A stretch of 33,050 bases of DNA from Paracoccaceae bacterium (GCA_027082975.1 JALWTH010000418.1:1-33050); one strand, 5' to 3'; positions 17,703 through 27,105 are shown, counted from the first letter of the stretch. Made by a program: numbers and translations. The notes: generated by a model from the letters alone, not told the origin.

Positions 17703-18365
17703 ATGAACTCACCCTTCCTGCAGCTTCTGGTGCTTGCCGGCATAGCGATCTTTCTGATTCTGAAGCTCAGGAGCGTGCTGGGCACGCGCGAAGGCTTCGA
17801 AAAGCCGGTAATCGCCCAGAGGTCGGCCCGTCCGGTCGCCGATGGCGGGCACCTCAAGGTGATTGAGGGGGGGCCGGATGCGGATATCGTGGACCATGTG
17901 CCTGCCGACAGCCCCGCGGCCAGGGCCCTGGCCGAGATGAAGGCGGTGGACGGGAACTTTACCGTCAGCGATTTTCTCGCCGGGGCGCGGGGGGCATATG
18001 AGATGATCCTGATGGCCTTCGAGGCGGGGGAGCTCGAGCGGATCAGGCCGTTTCTTTCGCGGGACGTTTACGAGAGCTTTGCCGCCGCGGTGGAGGCGCG
18101 CGAAAAGCAGGGGCTGACGGTCGAGGCGAAATTCATCGGTGTGCGGGAGCTGAAGCTGGTCGATGCCGAGTTTGATCCCGAGACGCGCGAAGCCGAACTG
18201 ACCGTGCGCTTCGTCGGCGAACTCACGTCGGTGGTGCGCGACAAGGCCGGCGAGATCGTCGAGGGCAACCCCAACGAGGTCAAGCGGCAGAAGGATGTCT
18301 GGACCTTTGCCCGGATCATGGGTTCGGATGACCCCAACTGGCAGCTTGTCGCCACCGGAGGCTAG
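17703..18365 (+). CDS. Tim44/TimA family protein
   Basis: Single-pass inner-membrane protein with a Tim44-like domain, the bacterial relative of the mitochondrial import motor subunit. The 220-aa product has one N-terminal helix (about residues 5-25, LLVLAGIAIFLILKL), a variable linker, and a Tim44-like domain from about residue 75 (FLAGARGAYEMILMAFEAGE) to the end, with DVWTFARI near the C terminus. GAGG lies before the ATG. The stop is 3 nt before the mltA start, implying one operon. In Caulobacter TimA associates with TimB; no TimB is in the window. Confidence 0.92.
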   Translation: MNSPFLQLLVLAGIAIFLILKLRSVLGTREGFEKPVIAQRSARPVADGGHLKVIEGGPDADIVDHVPADSPAARALAEMKAVDGNFTVSDFLAGARGAYEMILMAFEAGELERIRPFLSRDVYESFAAAVEAREKQGLTVEAKFIGVRELKLVDAEFDPETREAELTVRFVGELTSVVRDKAGEIVEGNPNEVKRQKDVWTFARIMGSDDPNWQLVATGG

Positions 18366-18368
18366 GCG

Positions 18369-19394
18369 GTGCTGCGCGCCGTGCTGATCTGTCTCGCCGT
18401 CCTGGTCGGACAGGGGGCCTGCGCGGGGCTGGACGAGGCGGAAATCTCGATCCTTTCCTTCGACGATCTGCGTGGCTGGCAAGAGGACGACCATGACGAG
18501 GCGCTTGCGGTATTCCTCAATACCTGTGCCGCGCTCGACGATCCGCAATGGCGCCCGATCTGCAGGCTGGCCGAGGGGCAGAAGAGCGCCCGCACCTTTT
18601 TCGAGCTGTTTTTCGTGCCGGTGCTGATCGAAGACGGCAGGGAGCCGCTGTTCACCGCCTATTTCGAACCGGTGCTGAATGGCGCGCGGCGGCCGGGCGG
18701 GAAGTATCTTTATCCGGTGCATTCCCGCCCGCCTGGCCTGCGGCGCGGAGAGGCCTGGCTGACCCGGCGCCAGATTTTCGAAAGCGGGGCGCTGGACGGG
18801 CTGGAAATCGCCTGGGTGGCTGACCCGGTGGCGCTGCAATTCATGCAGATACAGGGCTCGGGCCGCATCCGTCTGCGCGATGGCAGCGAGATCCGGCTTG
18901 GCTATGCGGGCTCGAACGGCCACCGCTTCCGCTCGCTGGGCGATGCGCTGGTGCGCCGGGGCATTTATGACCGCAGTCAGGTATCGGCGGCGGTGATCAG
19001 CGCCTGGGTGCGGCGCAATCCTGTCGAGGGGGCCGAACTGCTCCTGAGCAACCCGAACTACGTCTTTTTCCGCGTGATCGGCCGGGTGCCGGCGGGGACC
19101 GGCCCGCTCGGTGCCATGAACCGGCCGATCACATCGCTGCGTTCGCTGGCGGTCGATCCGCAATATGTGCCGCTCGGCGCGCCGGTCTGGCTGGAAAAGG
19201 GCGGGGCCGAGCCTTTTGCCCGACTGATGGTGGCGCAGGATACCGGCTCGCGGATAAAGGGCGCGCAGCGGGCCGATATCTTCATGGGCACCGGCGAAGA
19301 GGCCGGCAGGCGCGCCGCGAAAATCCACGACCCGGGGCGCATGGTGCTGCTGCTGCCGATCCAGCAGGCCTATGCGCTGGCGCCGGAAGGCTGA
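18369..19394 (+). CDS. mltA: Membrane-bound lytic transglycosylase MltA
   Basis: Cleaves peptidoglycan in the periplasm, leaving 1,6-anhydro ends. The 341-aa product starts with a hydrophobic signal segment (LRAVLICLAVLVGQGACAG); the cysteine near residue 18 could be a lipobox, but the fit is weak. The MltA domain follows (TAYFEPVLNGARR, then FMQIQGSGRIRL), and then the 3D domain with its aspartates in VAQDTGSRIKGAQRADIFMG. The start is GTG, supported by GGAGG at the end of the previous gene. Length is normal. The Smr gene follows 3 nt after its stop. Confidence 0.94.
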   Translation: MLRAVLICLAVLVGQGACAGLDEAEISILSFDDLRGWQEDDHDEALAVFLNTCAALDDPQWRPICRLAEGQKSARTFFELFFVPVLIEDGREPLFTAYFEPVLNGARRPGGKYLYPVHSRPPGLRRGEAWLTRRQIFESGALDGLEIAWVADPVALQFMQIQGSGRIRLRDGSEIRLGYAGSNGHRFRSLGDALVRRGIYDRSQVSAAVISAWVRRNPVEGAELLLSNPNYVFFRVIGRVPAGTGPLGAMNRPITSLRSLAVDPQYVPLGAPVWLEKGGAEPFARLMVAQDTGSRIKGAQRADIFMGTGEEAGRRAAKIHDPGRMVLLLPIQQAYALAPEG

Positions 19395-19397
19395 GCC

Positions 19398-19970
19398 ATG
19401 CGCAAGCCCCGCCATCTCAGCCCCGAAGAGCGCGCCCTGTGGGAGCGCGTGGCCAGCCAGGCCGAGCGCCTTCACCCGGCGCGCAGGGCAGAAATGCCGG
19501 TGAGGAAGACGATCGGGAAAACGGTGAAAAAAGTCTCTGATCCTGCCCAATCACGCTCTATCACTGCCTTCCGAATTGGCGAGAAGGCAATGAGCACAGC
19601 CCCCGCCCCGAGAGAAAAGCCCGCGCGCCCCGCCATGGATCACAAGGCCTTTCGCAAGATGAAACGGGGCAAGCTTGCCCCCGAAGCCCGGCTCGACCTG
19701 CACGGCCATACGCTGGAGCAGGCGCATCCACGGCTTGCCGGCTTCATCGAGAACAGCGCCCGGCGGGGATTGCGCCTGGTGCTGGTGATTACCGGCAAGG
19801 GGCGCAGCCGGCGGGGCGACGGTCTCTTTCAGTCGCAGCCCGGGGTGCTGCGCCGGCAGGTGCCGCATTGGCTTCAGGCCATGCCCGCGGTGCTGCAGGT
19901 GGCCGAAGCCAGCCGCAAACATGGCGGCGAAGGTGCGCTCTATGTTTACCTGCGCCGGCGACGGAGTTGA
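19398..19970 (+). CDS. Smr/MutS2-type endonuclease domain protein
   Basis: A 190-aa soluble protein with a C-terminal Smr domain: LDLHGHTLEQA (about residues 99-109), VLVITGKGRSRRG, and a GGEGALYVYLRR end. Stand-alone Smr proteins are possible nucleases or ribosome-rescue related factors; the exact role of the alphaproteobacterial type is not settled. The N-terminal half is polar and low in complexity. GGAAGG is placed before the ATG. Third gene of a tim44-mltA-smr group. Confidence 0.9.
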   Translation: MRKPRHLSPEERALWERVASQAERLHPARRAEMPVRKTIGKTVKKVSDPAQSRSITAFRIGEKAMSTAPAPREKPARPAMDHKAFRKMKRGKLAPEARLDLHGHTLEQAHPRLAGFIENSARRGLRLVLVITGKGRSRRGDGLFQSQPGVLRRQVPHWLQAMPAVLQVAEASRKHGGEGALYVYLRRRRS

Positions 19971-20040
19971 TCCGCCGATACGTTGGCACTACACCGGAAG
20001 GACAAGCCACAAAGGCGCTGGCAGTGCGAGGAGCAGTAAC

Positions 20041-21537
20041 ATGGGCAAACCCCTGACCGAAGTATCCGAAAACACCTGGAGCTTTTTGCGTGACGCGATG
20101 ATCACGCCCACGGGCTTTCGCGAATACGATGCGCGCTGGCAGTTTCCGGGCGAGATCAACCTGCCCGGCATTACCGCCCTCGGGCTCGGCCTCGGCACCC
20201 AGATGCACCGGCGCGGGATCGAGCCCGTGATTGCGGTGGGCAACGATTACCGAGATTATTCGCTCAGCGTGAAAAACGCCCTGATCCTCGGCCTCATGCA
20301 GGCGGGCGTGCGGGTCAAGGATATCGGTCCGGCACTCAGCCCCATGGCCTATTTCGCCCAGTTCCACCTCGACACACCAGCCGTGGCAATGGTGACCGCC
20401 AGCCACAACCCAAATGGCTGGACTGGGGTCAAGATGGGCTTCGAGCGACCCCTGACCCATGGGCCCGAAGAAATGGCCGAGCTGCGCGACATCGTGCTGG
20501 GCGGCGAGGGCGAGCCGCGCCCCGGTGGCGGCTACGAATTCGTGGACGGGGTGCGCGAGGCCTATCTGGATGACCTCGTGGGCGATTTTCGCATGTCGCG
20601 CCCGCTCAAGGTGGTTTGCGCCACCGGCAACGGCACCGCAAGCGCCTTTGCCCCGGAGCTTTTCGAGCGCATGGGGGTGGAGGTGGTGCCGCTTCACACA
20701 GAGCTTGACTACACCTTCCCCAATTACAACCCGAACCCGGAAGACATGCACATGCTCCATGACATGGCGGCAGCCGTGCGCGCCTCGGGCGCCGATCTCG
20801 CCATGGGGTTCGATGGCGATGGCGACCGCTGCGGGGTGGTGGATGACGAGGGCGAGGAGATATTCGCCGACAAGATGGGCGTGATCCTGGCCCGCGACTT
20901 CGCCCGCCTGCATCCGGGGGCGACCTTTGTGGCCGATGTGAAGAGCACCGGGCTGTTTGCTTCTGACCCGGAACTGAAGGCGCTGGGCGCAAAGGCGGAC
21001 TATTGGAAGACCGGCCACAGCCACATGAAGCGCCGGGTCAAGGATATCGGCGCGCTGGCCGGATTCGAGAAATCGGGGCACTATTTCCTCGCCGAGCCGA
21101 TCGGGCGCGGCTATGATTGCGGCCTGCGCGTTGCGGTGGAGATCTGCAAGATGATGGACCGCCACCCGGACAAGAAGATGTCGGACCTCTACAAGGCCCT
21201 GCCCCGGACGTTCTCCAGCCCCACCATGTCGCCCTATTGCGCCGACGGGGTGAAATATGAGGTGCTGGCGCGGCTGGTGGAGAAGCTCGAGAAGCTGGGG
21301 GCCGAGGGCGGCAGCCTTGGCGGGCAGAAGATCGCCGAGGTGATCACGGTGAACGGTGCCCGGGTAATGCTGGAAAATGGCGGCTGGGGGCTGGTGCGTG
21401 CGTCAAGCAACACGCCGAATTTGGTGGTGGTGTGCGAAAGCCCGGAGAGCGAGGAGGAGCTGAGGGCGATCTTTGCCGATCTCGATGCGGTGATTCGCAC
21501 CGAGCGGGAAGTGGGCGATTACGATCAGACGCTGTGA
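20041..21537 (+). CDS. Phosphomannomutase/phosphoglucomutase
   Basis: Alpha-D-phosphohexomutase that interconverts hexose 1- and 6-phosphates, supplying sugar nucleotides for envelope glycans. The 498-aa product has the catalytic phosphoserine S121 in TASHNPNGW, the Mg-binding D258/D260/D262 in GFDGDGDRCG and the sugar-binding EKSGHYF. The C-terminal domain carries RASSNTPN for phosphate contact. Start at 20041 with AGGAG upstream; an in-frame ATG at 19921 would overlap smr and add 40 unrelated residues. AlgC/ManB-like; substrate cannot be fixed by sequence alone. It ends at a hairpin repeat and is convergent with hslU. Confidence 0.93.
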   Translation: MGKPLTEVSENTWSFLRDAMITPTGFREYDARWQFPGEINLPGITALGLGLGTQMHRRGIEPVIAVGNDYRDYSLSVKNALILGLMQAGVRVKDIGPALSPMAYFAQFHLDTPAVAMVTASHNPNGWTGVKMGFERPLTHGPEEMAELRDIVLGGEGEPRPGGGYEFVDGVREAYLDDLVGDFRMSRPLKVVCATGNGTASAFAPELFERMGVEVVPLHTELDYTFPNYNPNPEDMHMLHDMAAAVRASGADLAMGFDGDGDRCGVVDDEGEEIFADKMGVILARDFARLHPGATFVADVKSTGLFASDPELKALGAKADYWKTGHSHMKRRVKDIGALAGFEKSGHYFLAEPIGRGYDCGLRVAVEICKMMDRHPDKKMSDLYKALPRTFSSPTMSPYCADGVKYEVLARLVEKLEKLGAEGGSLGGQKIAEVITVNGARVMLENGGWGLVRASSNTPNLVVVCESPESEEELRAIFADLDAVIRTEREVGDYDQTL

Positions 21538-21573
21538 CAGAGGGATTTCGCCGGCTGCCGCCGGCGACCGGCC

Positions 21574-21625
21574 GGGGGGCGCTGCCCCCCGAACCCCCCG
21601 GAGTACTTCTGGAAAGATGAAAGGG
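21574..21625. repeat. Intergenic 3'-end repeat, copy B, with hairpin
   Basis: GGGGGGC (21574-21580), GCT loop, GCCCCCC (21584-21590), then AACCCCCCGGAGTACTTC, TGG and AAAGATGAAAGGG. The end abuts the hslU stop. It is closely related to the blocks at 7442-7492 and 32994-33050 and lies between two convergent genes, so it may act as a terminator for both. Confidence 0.7.
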
Positions 21626-22933
21626 TTACAGGACGTAGCGGCTGAGATCAGTGGATTTGGCAAGCTCGCCGAGATTTTCCTGCACAAAGCCCTCGTCTAC
21701 CGTGACCTTTTCACCGGAGCGGTCGGGGGCGGTGAAGCCGAGCTCCTCGAACACCCGCTCCATTACCGTGTAAAGCCGGCGCGCACCGATATTTTCGACG
21801 CTCCGGTTGACCTCGGCGGCGATTTCGGCAAGCGCCCTGATACCGTCTTCGGTAAAGGTGACGGTGACGCCTTCAGTGCCCATGAGGGCGGTGTATTGGC
21901 GGGTGAGGGAATTGTCGGTCTCGGTGAGGATGCGCACGAAGTCGTCAACGGTGAGCGCCCTGAGCTCGACCCGGATCGGCAGGCGGCCCTGTAGCTCGGG
22001 CAGGAGGTCCGAGGGCTTGGCCACATGGAAGGCGCCCGAGGCGATGAACAGGATGTGGTCGGTCTTGATCGGCCCGTGTTTGGTGGAAACCGTGGTGCCC
22101 TCGATCAGCGGCAGCAGGTCGCGCTGCACGCCCTCGCGCGAAACATCGGCGCCGCGGGCATCGGCGCGGGCGCAGACCTTGTCGATCTCGTCGAGGAAAA
22201 CGATGCCGTTCTGCTCCACCGCTTCCAGCGCGGCGCGGGTGACGGCCTCGTCGTCCAGGAGCTTGTCGGCCTCTTCGCCGATCAGAACGTCATAGCTGTC
22301 GGCCACCCGCATCTTGCGCCGCACCGTGCGCCCGCCGAAGGCCTTGCCGAAGATCGCGCCGAGATCCATCACCCCCATCGAGGCACCGGGCTGGCCGGGA
22401 ATGTCGAAGGTAGGCATGGGGTTCGAGGTGTCAACCAGATCGAGCTCGATCTCCTGATCGGCCAGCTCGCCCGCGCGCAGCTTCTTGCGAAACATCTCGC
22501 GGGTGGCCTCGCGGGCGTCGCTGCCGGCGATGGCTTCGATCACCCGATCCTCGGCGGCGCGCTCGGCGCGGGCCCTGACCTCTTCGCGCATCCGGGCGCG
22601 GGTCTGCAGAATCGCCGAATCCACCAGGTCGCGGATGATCTGCTCCACATCGCGGCCCACATAGCCGACCTCGGTGAACTTGGTGGCCTCGACCTTGATG
22701 AAAGGCGCGTTGGCGAGGCGGGCCAGGCGGCGGCTGATCTCGGTCTTGCCCACGCCGGTGGGGCCGATCATCAGGATATTCTTGGGATAGACCTCCTCGC
22801 GCAGGTCGGCGGGCAGCTGCTTGCGCCGCCAGCGGTTGCGCAGCGCCACGGCCACGGCGCGCTTGGCATCGCGCTGGCCGATGATGAAGCGGTCCAGCTC
22901 CGAGACGATCTCGCGGGGGGTGAGGTCGGTCAT
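21626..22933 (-). CDS. hslU: ATP-dependent protease ATPase subunit HslU
   Basis: AAA+ unfoldase that feeds proteins to HslV. The 435-aa product has Walker A GPTGVGKT (residues 57-64), the pore loop GYVGRD near 91-96, Walker B in [10 protein letters not shown], the family's insertion domain and the C-terminal tail ending SRYVL that docks on HslV. Its ATG overlaps the hslV stop (ATGA), so the two are translated together. It ends exactly at the repeat 21574-21625. Confidence 0.97.
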   Translation of the reverse strand: MTDLTPREIVSELDRFIIGQRDAKRAVAVALRNRWRRKQLPADLREEVYPKNILMIGPTGVGKTEISRRLARLANAPFIKVEATKFTEVGYVGRDVEQIIRDLVDSAILQTRARMREEVRARAERAAEDRVIEAIAGSDAREATREMFRKKLRAGELADQEIELDLVDTSNPMPTFDIPGQPGASMGVMDLGAIFGKAFGGRTVRRKMRVADSYDVLIGEEADKLLDDEAVTRAALEAVEQNGIVFLDEIDKVCARADARGADVSREGVQRDLLPLIEGTTVSTKHGPIKTDHILFIASGAFHVAKPSDLLPELQGRLPIRVELRALTVDDFVRILTETDNSLTRQYTALMGTEGVTVTFTEDGIRALAEIAAEVNRSVENIGARRLYTVMERVFEELGFTAPDRSGEKVTVDEGFVQENLGELAKSTDLSRYVL

Positions 22934-23487
22934 TTGGCGATTTTCTCCACGGTCAGATTGCCGTTGGTATAGACACAGATATCGGCCGCGATCTTCATGG
23001 CGCGCCGGGCGATCTGCTCGGCGTTGCGGTGACCGTTCATCATCGCGCGGGCGGCGGCGAGCGCGTAATTGCCGCCCGAGCCGATTGCGGCCACGTCATG
23101 CTCGGGCTCGAGCACGTCGCCGGCGCCGGTGATGACGTACAGCTCGGCCCCGTCGGTGACGATCAGCATGGCTTCGAGCTTTTGCAGGTATTTGTCGGTG
23201 CGCCAGTCCTTGGCAAGCTCCACGCAGGCGCGCTGCAGCTGGCCCGGCGTGGCCTCAAGCTTGGCCTCGAGCCGCTCGAGCAGGGTAAAGGCATCGGCGG
23301 TGGAGCCGGCAAAGCCCACTACCACCTCCTGCCCGCCGGGGCTGAGGCGGCGCACCTTGCGCGCCGTGCCCTTGATCACCGTCTGGCCGAGGCTCACCTG
23401 CCCGTCGCCGGCCACCGCCACCTCGCCATCCTTGCGCACGGCGATGATCGTGGTGCCGTGCCAGCCGGGGAAATCGGTCTCGCTCAT
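22930..23487 (-). CDS. hslV: ATP-dependent protease peptidase subunit HslV
   Basis: Proteasome-like threonine peptidase of the HslUV complex. The 185-aa product has the active-site threonine in a [10 protein letters not shown] context, preceded by an 11-residue leader ([11 protein letters not shown]) that must be removed to free T12; E. coli HslV begins MTTI and needs only Met removal. [15 protein letters not shown] and [12 protein letters not shown] are family motifs. GGAGG precedes the ATG at 23487; a longer frame to 23601 would cross the promoter region. First gene of an hslVU operon. Confidence 0.95.
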   Translation of the reverse strand: MSETDFPGWHGTTIIAVRKDGEVAVAGDGQVSLGQTVIKGTARKVRRLSPGGQEVVVGFAGSTADAFTLLERLEAKLEATPGQLQRACVELAKDWRTDKYLQKLEAMLIVTDGAELYVITGAGDVLEPEHDVAAIGSGGNYALAAARAMMNGHRNAEQIARRAMKIAADICVYTNGNLTVEKIAK

Positions 23488-23510
23488 GCTGCCCTCCTTT
23501 GACCTGCGCA

Positions 23511-23539
23511 TATATGGCGTCAGCCGCGCGCCCTTACAA
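23511..23539 (-). promoter_or_regulatory. Candidate hslVU promoter
   Basis: On the minus strand TTGTAA (23534-23539) and CATATA (23511-23516) are 17 bp apart, about 25 bp upstream of the hslV ATG. The TTG...CATATAT form could suit either sigma-70 or the alphaproteobacterial heat-shock sigma factor RpoH; hslVU is a heat-shock operon in other bacteria. Confidence 0.4.
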
Positions 23540-23584
23540 CCGCTTTGGCTTGTTTCGGCCGGTGGGCGCAGGTAGGCTCGCCCC

Positions 23585-24502
23585 ATGTCGGTGGCGCGCA
23601 TCCTCAGAATCTATCTGGAAAAGGCCGAAGTCGAGCGGGCGCGGGACGGCAGTTACAACCTGATGAACCGGATCAAGTCGGCCTTCGAGTGGCAGGGCTT
23701 CCGGGTCGAATTTGTGCGAAACACGCTGGAACAGAGACTGAAAAGCGCCGGGCGCAGGGGCTACAGTCTTTTCTTCATGCAGGACCCGTTTCACGACCGG
23801 GCGCTTAATCTGCGCCTGGCTTACTACTTCCCCTTCTGGCGGATCGAAAACACGAACGAGCGCTGGGCGTTTGATGTGGCGCGGAAAACCTTTGATCCGG
23901 CAGGATTAGAGACTGATATCGCCCGAAAATGGGCGAACAGGTGGCGCGGATTTCTGTTCAGAGGCAAGGCCGCTGGTCCCGTGCGTGAAGGCGTGGTTTA
24001 CGTCCCTCTGCAGGGGCGGCTTCTGGAGCGGCGCAGCTTTCAGCATGCTTCGCCGGTGGAGATGATCGAGACAGTTCTGGCACAGGACAAACACCGAAAG
24101 GTTGTACTGGGCCTGCATCCGAAAGAAGCGTATTCAGAGACTGAATTGGCAGCGTTAGAGACACTTTCGGGAAAGAACGCGCGACTGTCCATCGCCCGGG
24201 GCGGCATGGAAGAGGCCTTGCGAACTTGTGACTATGTGGTGACGGAAAACTCTTCTGTCGCGCTGTCGGGCATGTTCTTCCACAAGCCGGCGATCCTGTT
24301 TGCCAAGGTTGACTTTCACCACATTGCGCTCAATGTCGCCCAGATCGGGGCAGAGGAGGCCTTTGCGCGGGTGGCGGCGTGGCAACCGGATTTCGACACT
24401 TACCTGTACTGGTTCATCGCGCTCAATTCGATCAAGGCCGATACCGAGGATGCAGAGGCGCAGATACTGGCGGCGGTGCGCAGGCATGGCTGGCAGATCT
24501 AG
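23585..24502 (+). CDS. Capsule-polysaccharide-synthesis-like protein
   Basis: A 305-aa soluble protein of uncertain function. The C-terminal half resembles the GT-B-like capsule synthesis family (KpsS/KpsC, PF05159-like): [15 protein letters not shown], a turn at [20 protein letters not shown], then [17 protein letters not shown]. The N-terminal half (about 130 residues) is basic and aromatic and I do not recognise it. The usual length of such domains fits, but the family call rests on pattern memory. Some rare TTA codons are present (for example near 23906 and 24153). No other capsule genes are near. Its start is 26 bp from the end of the hslV promoter region; only a weak ribosome site is seen. 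Confidence 0.7.
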   Translation: MSVARILRIYLEKAEVERARDGSYNLMNRIKSAFEWQGFRVEFVRNTLEQRLKSAGRRGYSLFFMQDPFHDRALNLRLAYYFPFWRIENTNERWAFDVARKTFDPAGLETDIARKWANRWRGFLFRGKAAGPVREGVVYVPLQGRLLERRSFQHASPVEMIETVLAQDKHRKVVLGLHPKEAYSETELAALETLSGKNARLSIARGGMEEALRTCDYVVTENSSVALSGMFFHKPAILFAKVDFHHIALNVAQIGAEEAFARVAAWQPDFDTYLYWFIALNSIKADTEDAEAQILAAVRRHGWQI

Positions 24503-24527
24503 CCGGAGGATCAGGGGAGAAAAGCAA

Positions 24528-25727
24528 ATGGCAGAACAAGAGAAGCCGGCACAGGGACCGCTGGCCGGGATCCGGGTGCTGGACCTGTCGCGCATCCTCG
24601 CGGCCCCCTTTGCCACCCAGTATCTCGGCGATCTCGGCGCCGATGTCATCAAGGTCGAGCGTCCCGGTCGGGGCGACGACACCCGCGCCTGGGGGCCGCC
24701 CTTTGTGCCGGGCGAAGACGGCAAGCCCACCGGCGAAAGCGCCTATTACCTCTCGGCCAACCGCAACAAGCGATCCATAACCATCGACATGGCCGATCCG
24801 AAGGGCGCCGAGACCATCCGCCGGCTGGCGGCGAAATGCGATGTGCTGGTGGAGAATTTCAAGGTCGGGGGGCTCGCGAAATACGGGCTCGACTACGAAT
24901 CGATCCGGGCGGTGAACCCGTCGATCGTCTATCTTTCGATCACCGGCTTCGGCCAGACCGGCCCCAATGCCCACCGCCCCGGCTATGACCTGCTGGCGCA
25001 AGGCGCGGGGGGCATCATGAGCCTCACCGGCGAGCCGGAGGGCGAGCCGATGAAGGTGGGCGTGGGCATCGCCGACATCATGTGCGGCATGTATGGGGTG
25101 AGCGCGCTGCTGGCCGCACTTCTGCATCGCGAGCGCACCGGCGAAGGGCAGCATATCGACGTGGCGCTGCTGGATACGCAGGTGTCCTGGCTGGTGAACG
25201 AGGGGGTAAATTACCTGCTCTCCGGCGAGGCGCCGAAGCGGCGCGGCAACCAGCACCCCAATATCGTGCCGTATCAGGTGTTCGAATGCGCGGACGGGCA
25301 CGCCATCGTCGCGGTGGGCAACGACGCGCAATTCGCCCGCTTTGCCGAGCTGATCGGCCTGCCGGAGCTGGCCGAGGACCCGCGCTTCATCAGGAACAGC
25401 GACAGGCTGGCGCATCGCGAAGCCCTGATCCCGCTGCTTGCGGCCCGGCTCAGGGAAATGCCCAAGGGCGAGCTTGTTGCCGGCATGGAGCGCGTGGGCG
25501 TGCCGGGGGGGGAGATCAATACCATCCCCGAAGTCTTTGCCAGCCCGCAGGTCGCGGCGCGCGGGATGAAAATCGCCATGGACTACCCCGGCAGCGCCGC
25601 GGGCAAGGTCGATCTGATCGGCAACCCGGTCAAATTCAGCCGCACTCCGGTCAGCTACCGCCGCCCCCCGCCGCGCTGTGGCGAGCACACCGACGAAATC
25701 CTGCGGGAGCTTCTGGGCGAGGAGTAA
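24528..25727 (+). CDS. CaiB/BaiF family (class III) CoA-transferase
   Basis: Transfers CoA between acyl-CoA and a carboxylic acid. The 399-aa product has the family start GIRVLDLSRILAAPFATQ, LGADVIKVERPGRGDDTR, SANRNKRSITID, and D183 in the GIADIMCGMYG motif, the likely catalytic aspartate that carries the acyl group. Its form is closest, from memory, to the succinyl-CoA:dicarboxylate branch (as in human SUGCT), so a glutarate or other dicarboxylate is possible. The ATG follows GGGGAG. It may be expressed with the upstream gene (25 nt gap); the TAXI-TRAP operon downstream has its own leader. Confidence 0.9.
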   Translation: MAEQEKPAQGPLAGIRVLDLSRILAAPFATQYLGDLGADVIKVERPGRGDDTRAWGPPFVPGEDGKPTGESAYYLSANRNKRSITIDMADPKGAETIRRLAAKCDVLVENFKVGGLAKYGLDYESIRAVNPSIVYLSITGFGQTGPNAHRPGYDLLAQGAGGIMSLTGEPEGEPMKVGVGIADIMCGMYGVSALLAALLHRERTGEGQHIDVALLDTQVSWLVNEGVNYLLSGEAPKRRGNQHPNIVPYQVFECADGHAIVAVGNDAQFARFAELIGLPELAEDPRFIRNSDRLAHREALIPLLAARLREMPKGELVAGMERVGVPGGEINTIPEVFASPQVAARGMKIAMDYPGSAAGKVDLIGNPVKFSRTPVSYRRPPPRCGEHTDEILRELLGEE

Positions 25728-25816
25728 GGCTTGCGAGGCGGATCGTGCATACCTGCCTGGGACCCTCCGGGGTGGGAACGCTTCAATCCCGCCCCCGAGA
25801 AACGGAATATTCAGGG

Positions 25817-25830
25817 TTCACAAGTGTGAA
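25817..25830. promoter_or_regulatory. Inverted repeat TTCACA-AG-TGTGAA
   Basis: A 6-2-6 inverted repeat of operator form, about 100 bp before the TAXI binding-protein gene. TTCACA is followed 16 bp later by TACCAT, so it may also overlap a promoter. Confidence 0.35.
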
Positions 25831-25866
25831 AACCGTGCTACCATTCGGCTTTGTACCGACTTGACC

Positions 25867-25902
25867 GTTTCGGATTCACCGGAGGTTGTATAAATCCGAA
25901 AC
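25867..25902. promoter_or_regulatory. 10-bp inverted repeat in the TAXI-TRAP leader
   Basis: GTTTCGGATT (25867-25876) and AATCCGAAAC (25893-25902) are perfect inverted repeats spaced by 16 bp. A -35-like TTGACC lies directly before it (25861-25866) and a TATAAA-like sequence inside it. It could be a repressor site over the promoter or, in the transcript, a hairpin that exposes GGAGG in the loop. Confidence 0.45.
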
Positions 25903-25928
25903 AGCAAACTTCAATCAGGGAGAAAAAG

Positions 25929-26891
25929 ATGAAATTCAGCAAGATCGCAGCCTTGACCGCATCGCTGGTCCTGGGGGCCTCGGGCGCCATTGCCGGCGGA
26001 GATCAGTTCATCTCGATCGGCACCGGCGGCGTTACCGGCGTGTATTATCCGACCGGTGGCGCCATCTGCCGCCTGGTCAACAAGATGCGCAAGGAGACCG
26101 GCATCCGCTGCTCGGCCGAATCCACCGGCGGTTCGATCTACAACATCAACACCATCCGCTCCGGCGAGCTGGAATTCGGCATCGCCCAGTCCGACTGGCA
26201 GTATCATGCCTATAACGGCACGTCGAAGTTCGAGGAGCAGGGGCCGTTCGAGGATCTGCGTGCGGTGTTCTCGGTGCATCCCGAGCCGGTGACCATCCTC
26301 GCCCGCGACGACAGCGGGATCCAGAACCTTCCCGACCTGCGCGGCAAGCGGGTGAATATCGGCAACCCGGGATCGGGCACGCTGGGCACCTGGGAGGTGA
26401 TCGAGCAGACCATGGGCTGGAGCCGTGACGACCTGGCGCTGGCGGCGCAGATGAAGTCCTCCGAGACTTCCGCGGCGCTCTGCGACAACAAGATCGACGC
26501 CTATTTCTGGCTGGTCGGCCACCCGTCGGCGCTGACTCAGGAATCGATCGCTTCCTGCGCCTCGCACCTGGTCAATGCCTGGACGCCGGAGATCGAGAAG
26601 CTGGTTGCCGATACGCCCTATTACCGCCGCGCGGTTATCCCCGCCGGGATGTATAACAACGAAGAAGACATCGTGACCTTCGGCGTGGGCGCCACCTTTG
26701 TCACCCGTGCCGATGTGCCGGAAGACGTGGTTTACACGGTGGTCAAGGCGGTCTTCGACAACTTCGACCAGTTCAAGAAGCTGCACCCGGCATTCGCCAA
26801 CCTGAAGCCCGAGGAAATGATCCGCGACAGTCTGTCGGCGCCGCTGCATCCGGGCGCGGTCAAGTACTACAAGGAGCGCGGCTGGATGTAA
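25929..26891 (+). CDS. TAXI family TRAP transporter solute-binding protein
   Basis: Periplasmic substrate receptor of a TRAP transporter. The 320-aa precursor has a clear signal peptide (MKFSKIAALTASLVLG...AIA, cleavage near residue 22), then the TAXI hallmark FISIGTGGVTGVYYPTGGAICRLV and later GIAQSDWQY and NIGNPGSGTLGTWEVIEQ. The start at 25929 fits the signal peptide and has GGGAG upstream; in-frame extension upstream lacks one. Substrates of TAXI systems are poorly known, with glutamate and other carboxylates reported. The permease follows after 214 nt. Confidence 0.94.
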   Translation: MKFSKIAALTASLVLGASGAIAGGDQFISIGTGGVTGVYYPTGGAICRLVNKMRKETGIRCSAESTGGSIYNINTIRSGELEFGIAQSDWQYHAYNGTSKFEEQGPFEDLRAVFSVHPEPVTILARDDSGIQNLPDLRGKRVNIGNPGSGTLGTWEVIEQTMGWSRDDLALAAQMKSSETSAALCDNKIDAYFWLVGHPSALTQESIASCASHLVNAWTPEIEKLVADTPYYRRAVIPAGMYNNEEDIVTFGVGATFVTRADVPEDVVYTVVKAVFDNFDQFKKLHPAFANLKPEEMIRDSLSAPLHPGAVKYYKERGWM

Positions 26892-26911
26892 CCGGCCCAC
26901 CACGCGAACCG

Positions 26912-26935
26912 GGCTGGCGGCGCCTGTCGCCAGCC
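26912..26935 (+). other. Intercistronic hairpin between binding protein and permease
   Basis: GGCTGGCG and CGCCAGCC form an 8-bp perfect stem around an 8-nt loop, 20 nt after the stop, with no T run. Such a hairpin may stop 3' decay or partly terminate, keeping the binding protein in excess over the permease. The rest of the 214-bp gap shows no further feature. Confidence 0.45.
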
Positions 26936-27105
26936 TGTCAGTCAAGTACCGGCGCCGGCAGAGAATGGTCGCAACAGCGGCAGACAACAACATGGCGCAA
27001 TGGCGCGGGCACGACCATGCCTCGCGCAGATACGCCAGCCCCGCAGGCGCTGAATAACAGGGAAGCCGCGCACCCCCTTGGCCGCGGTGTATCAGGGAGG
27101 AAACC

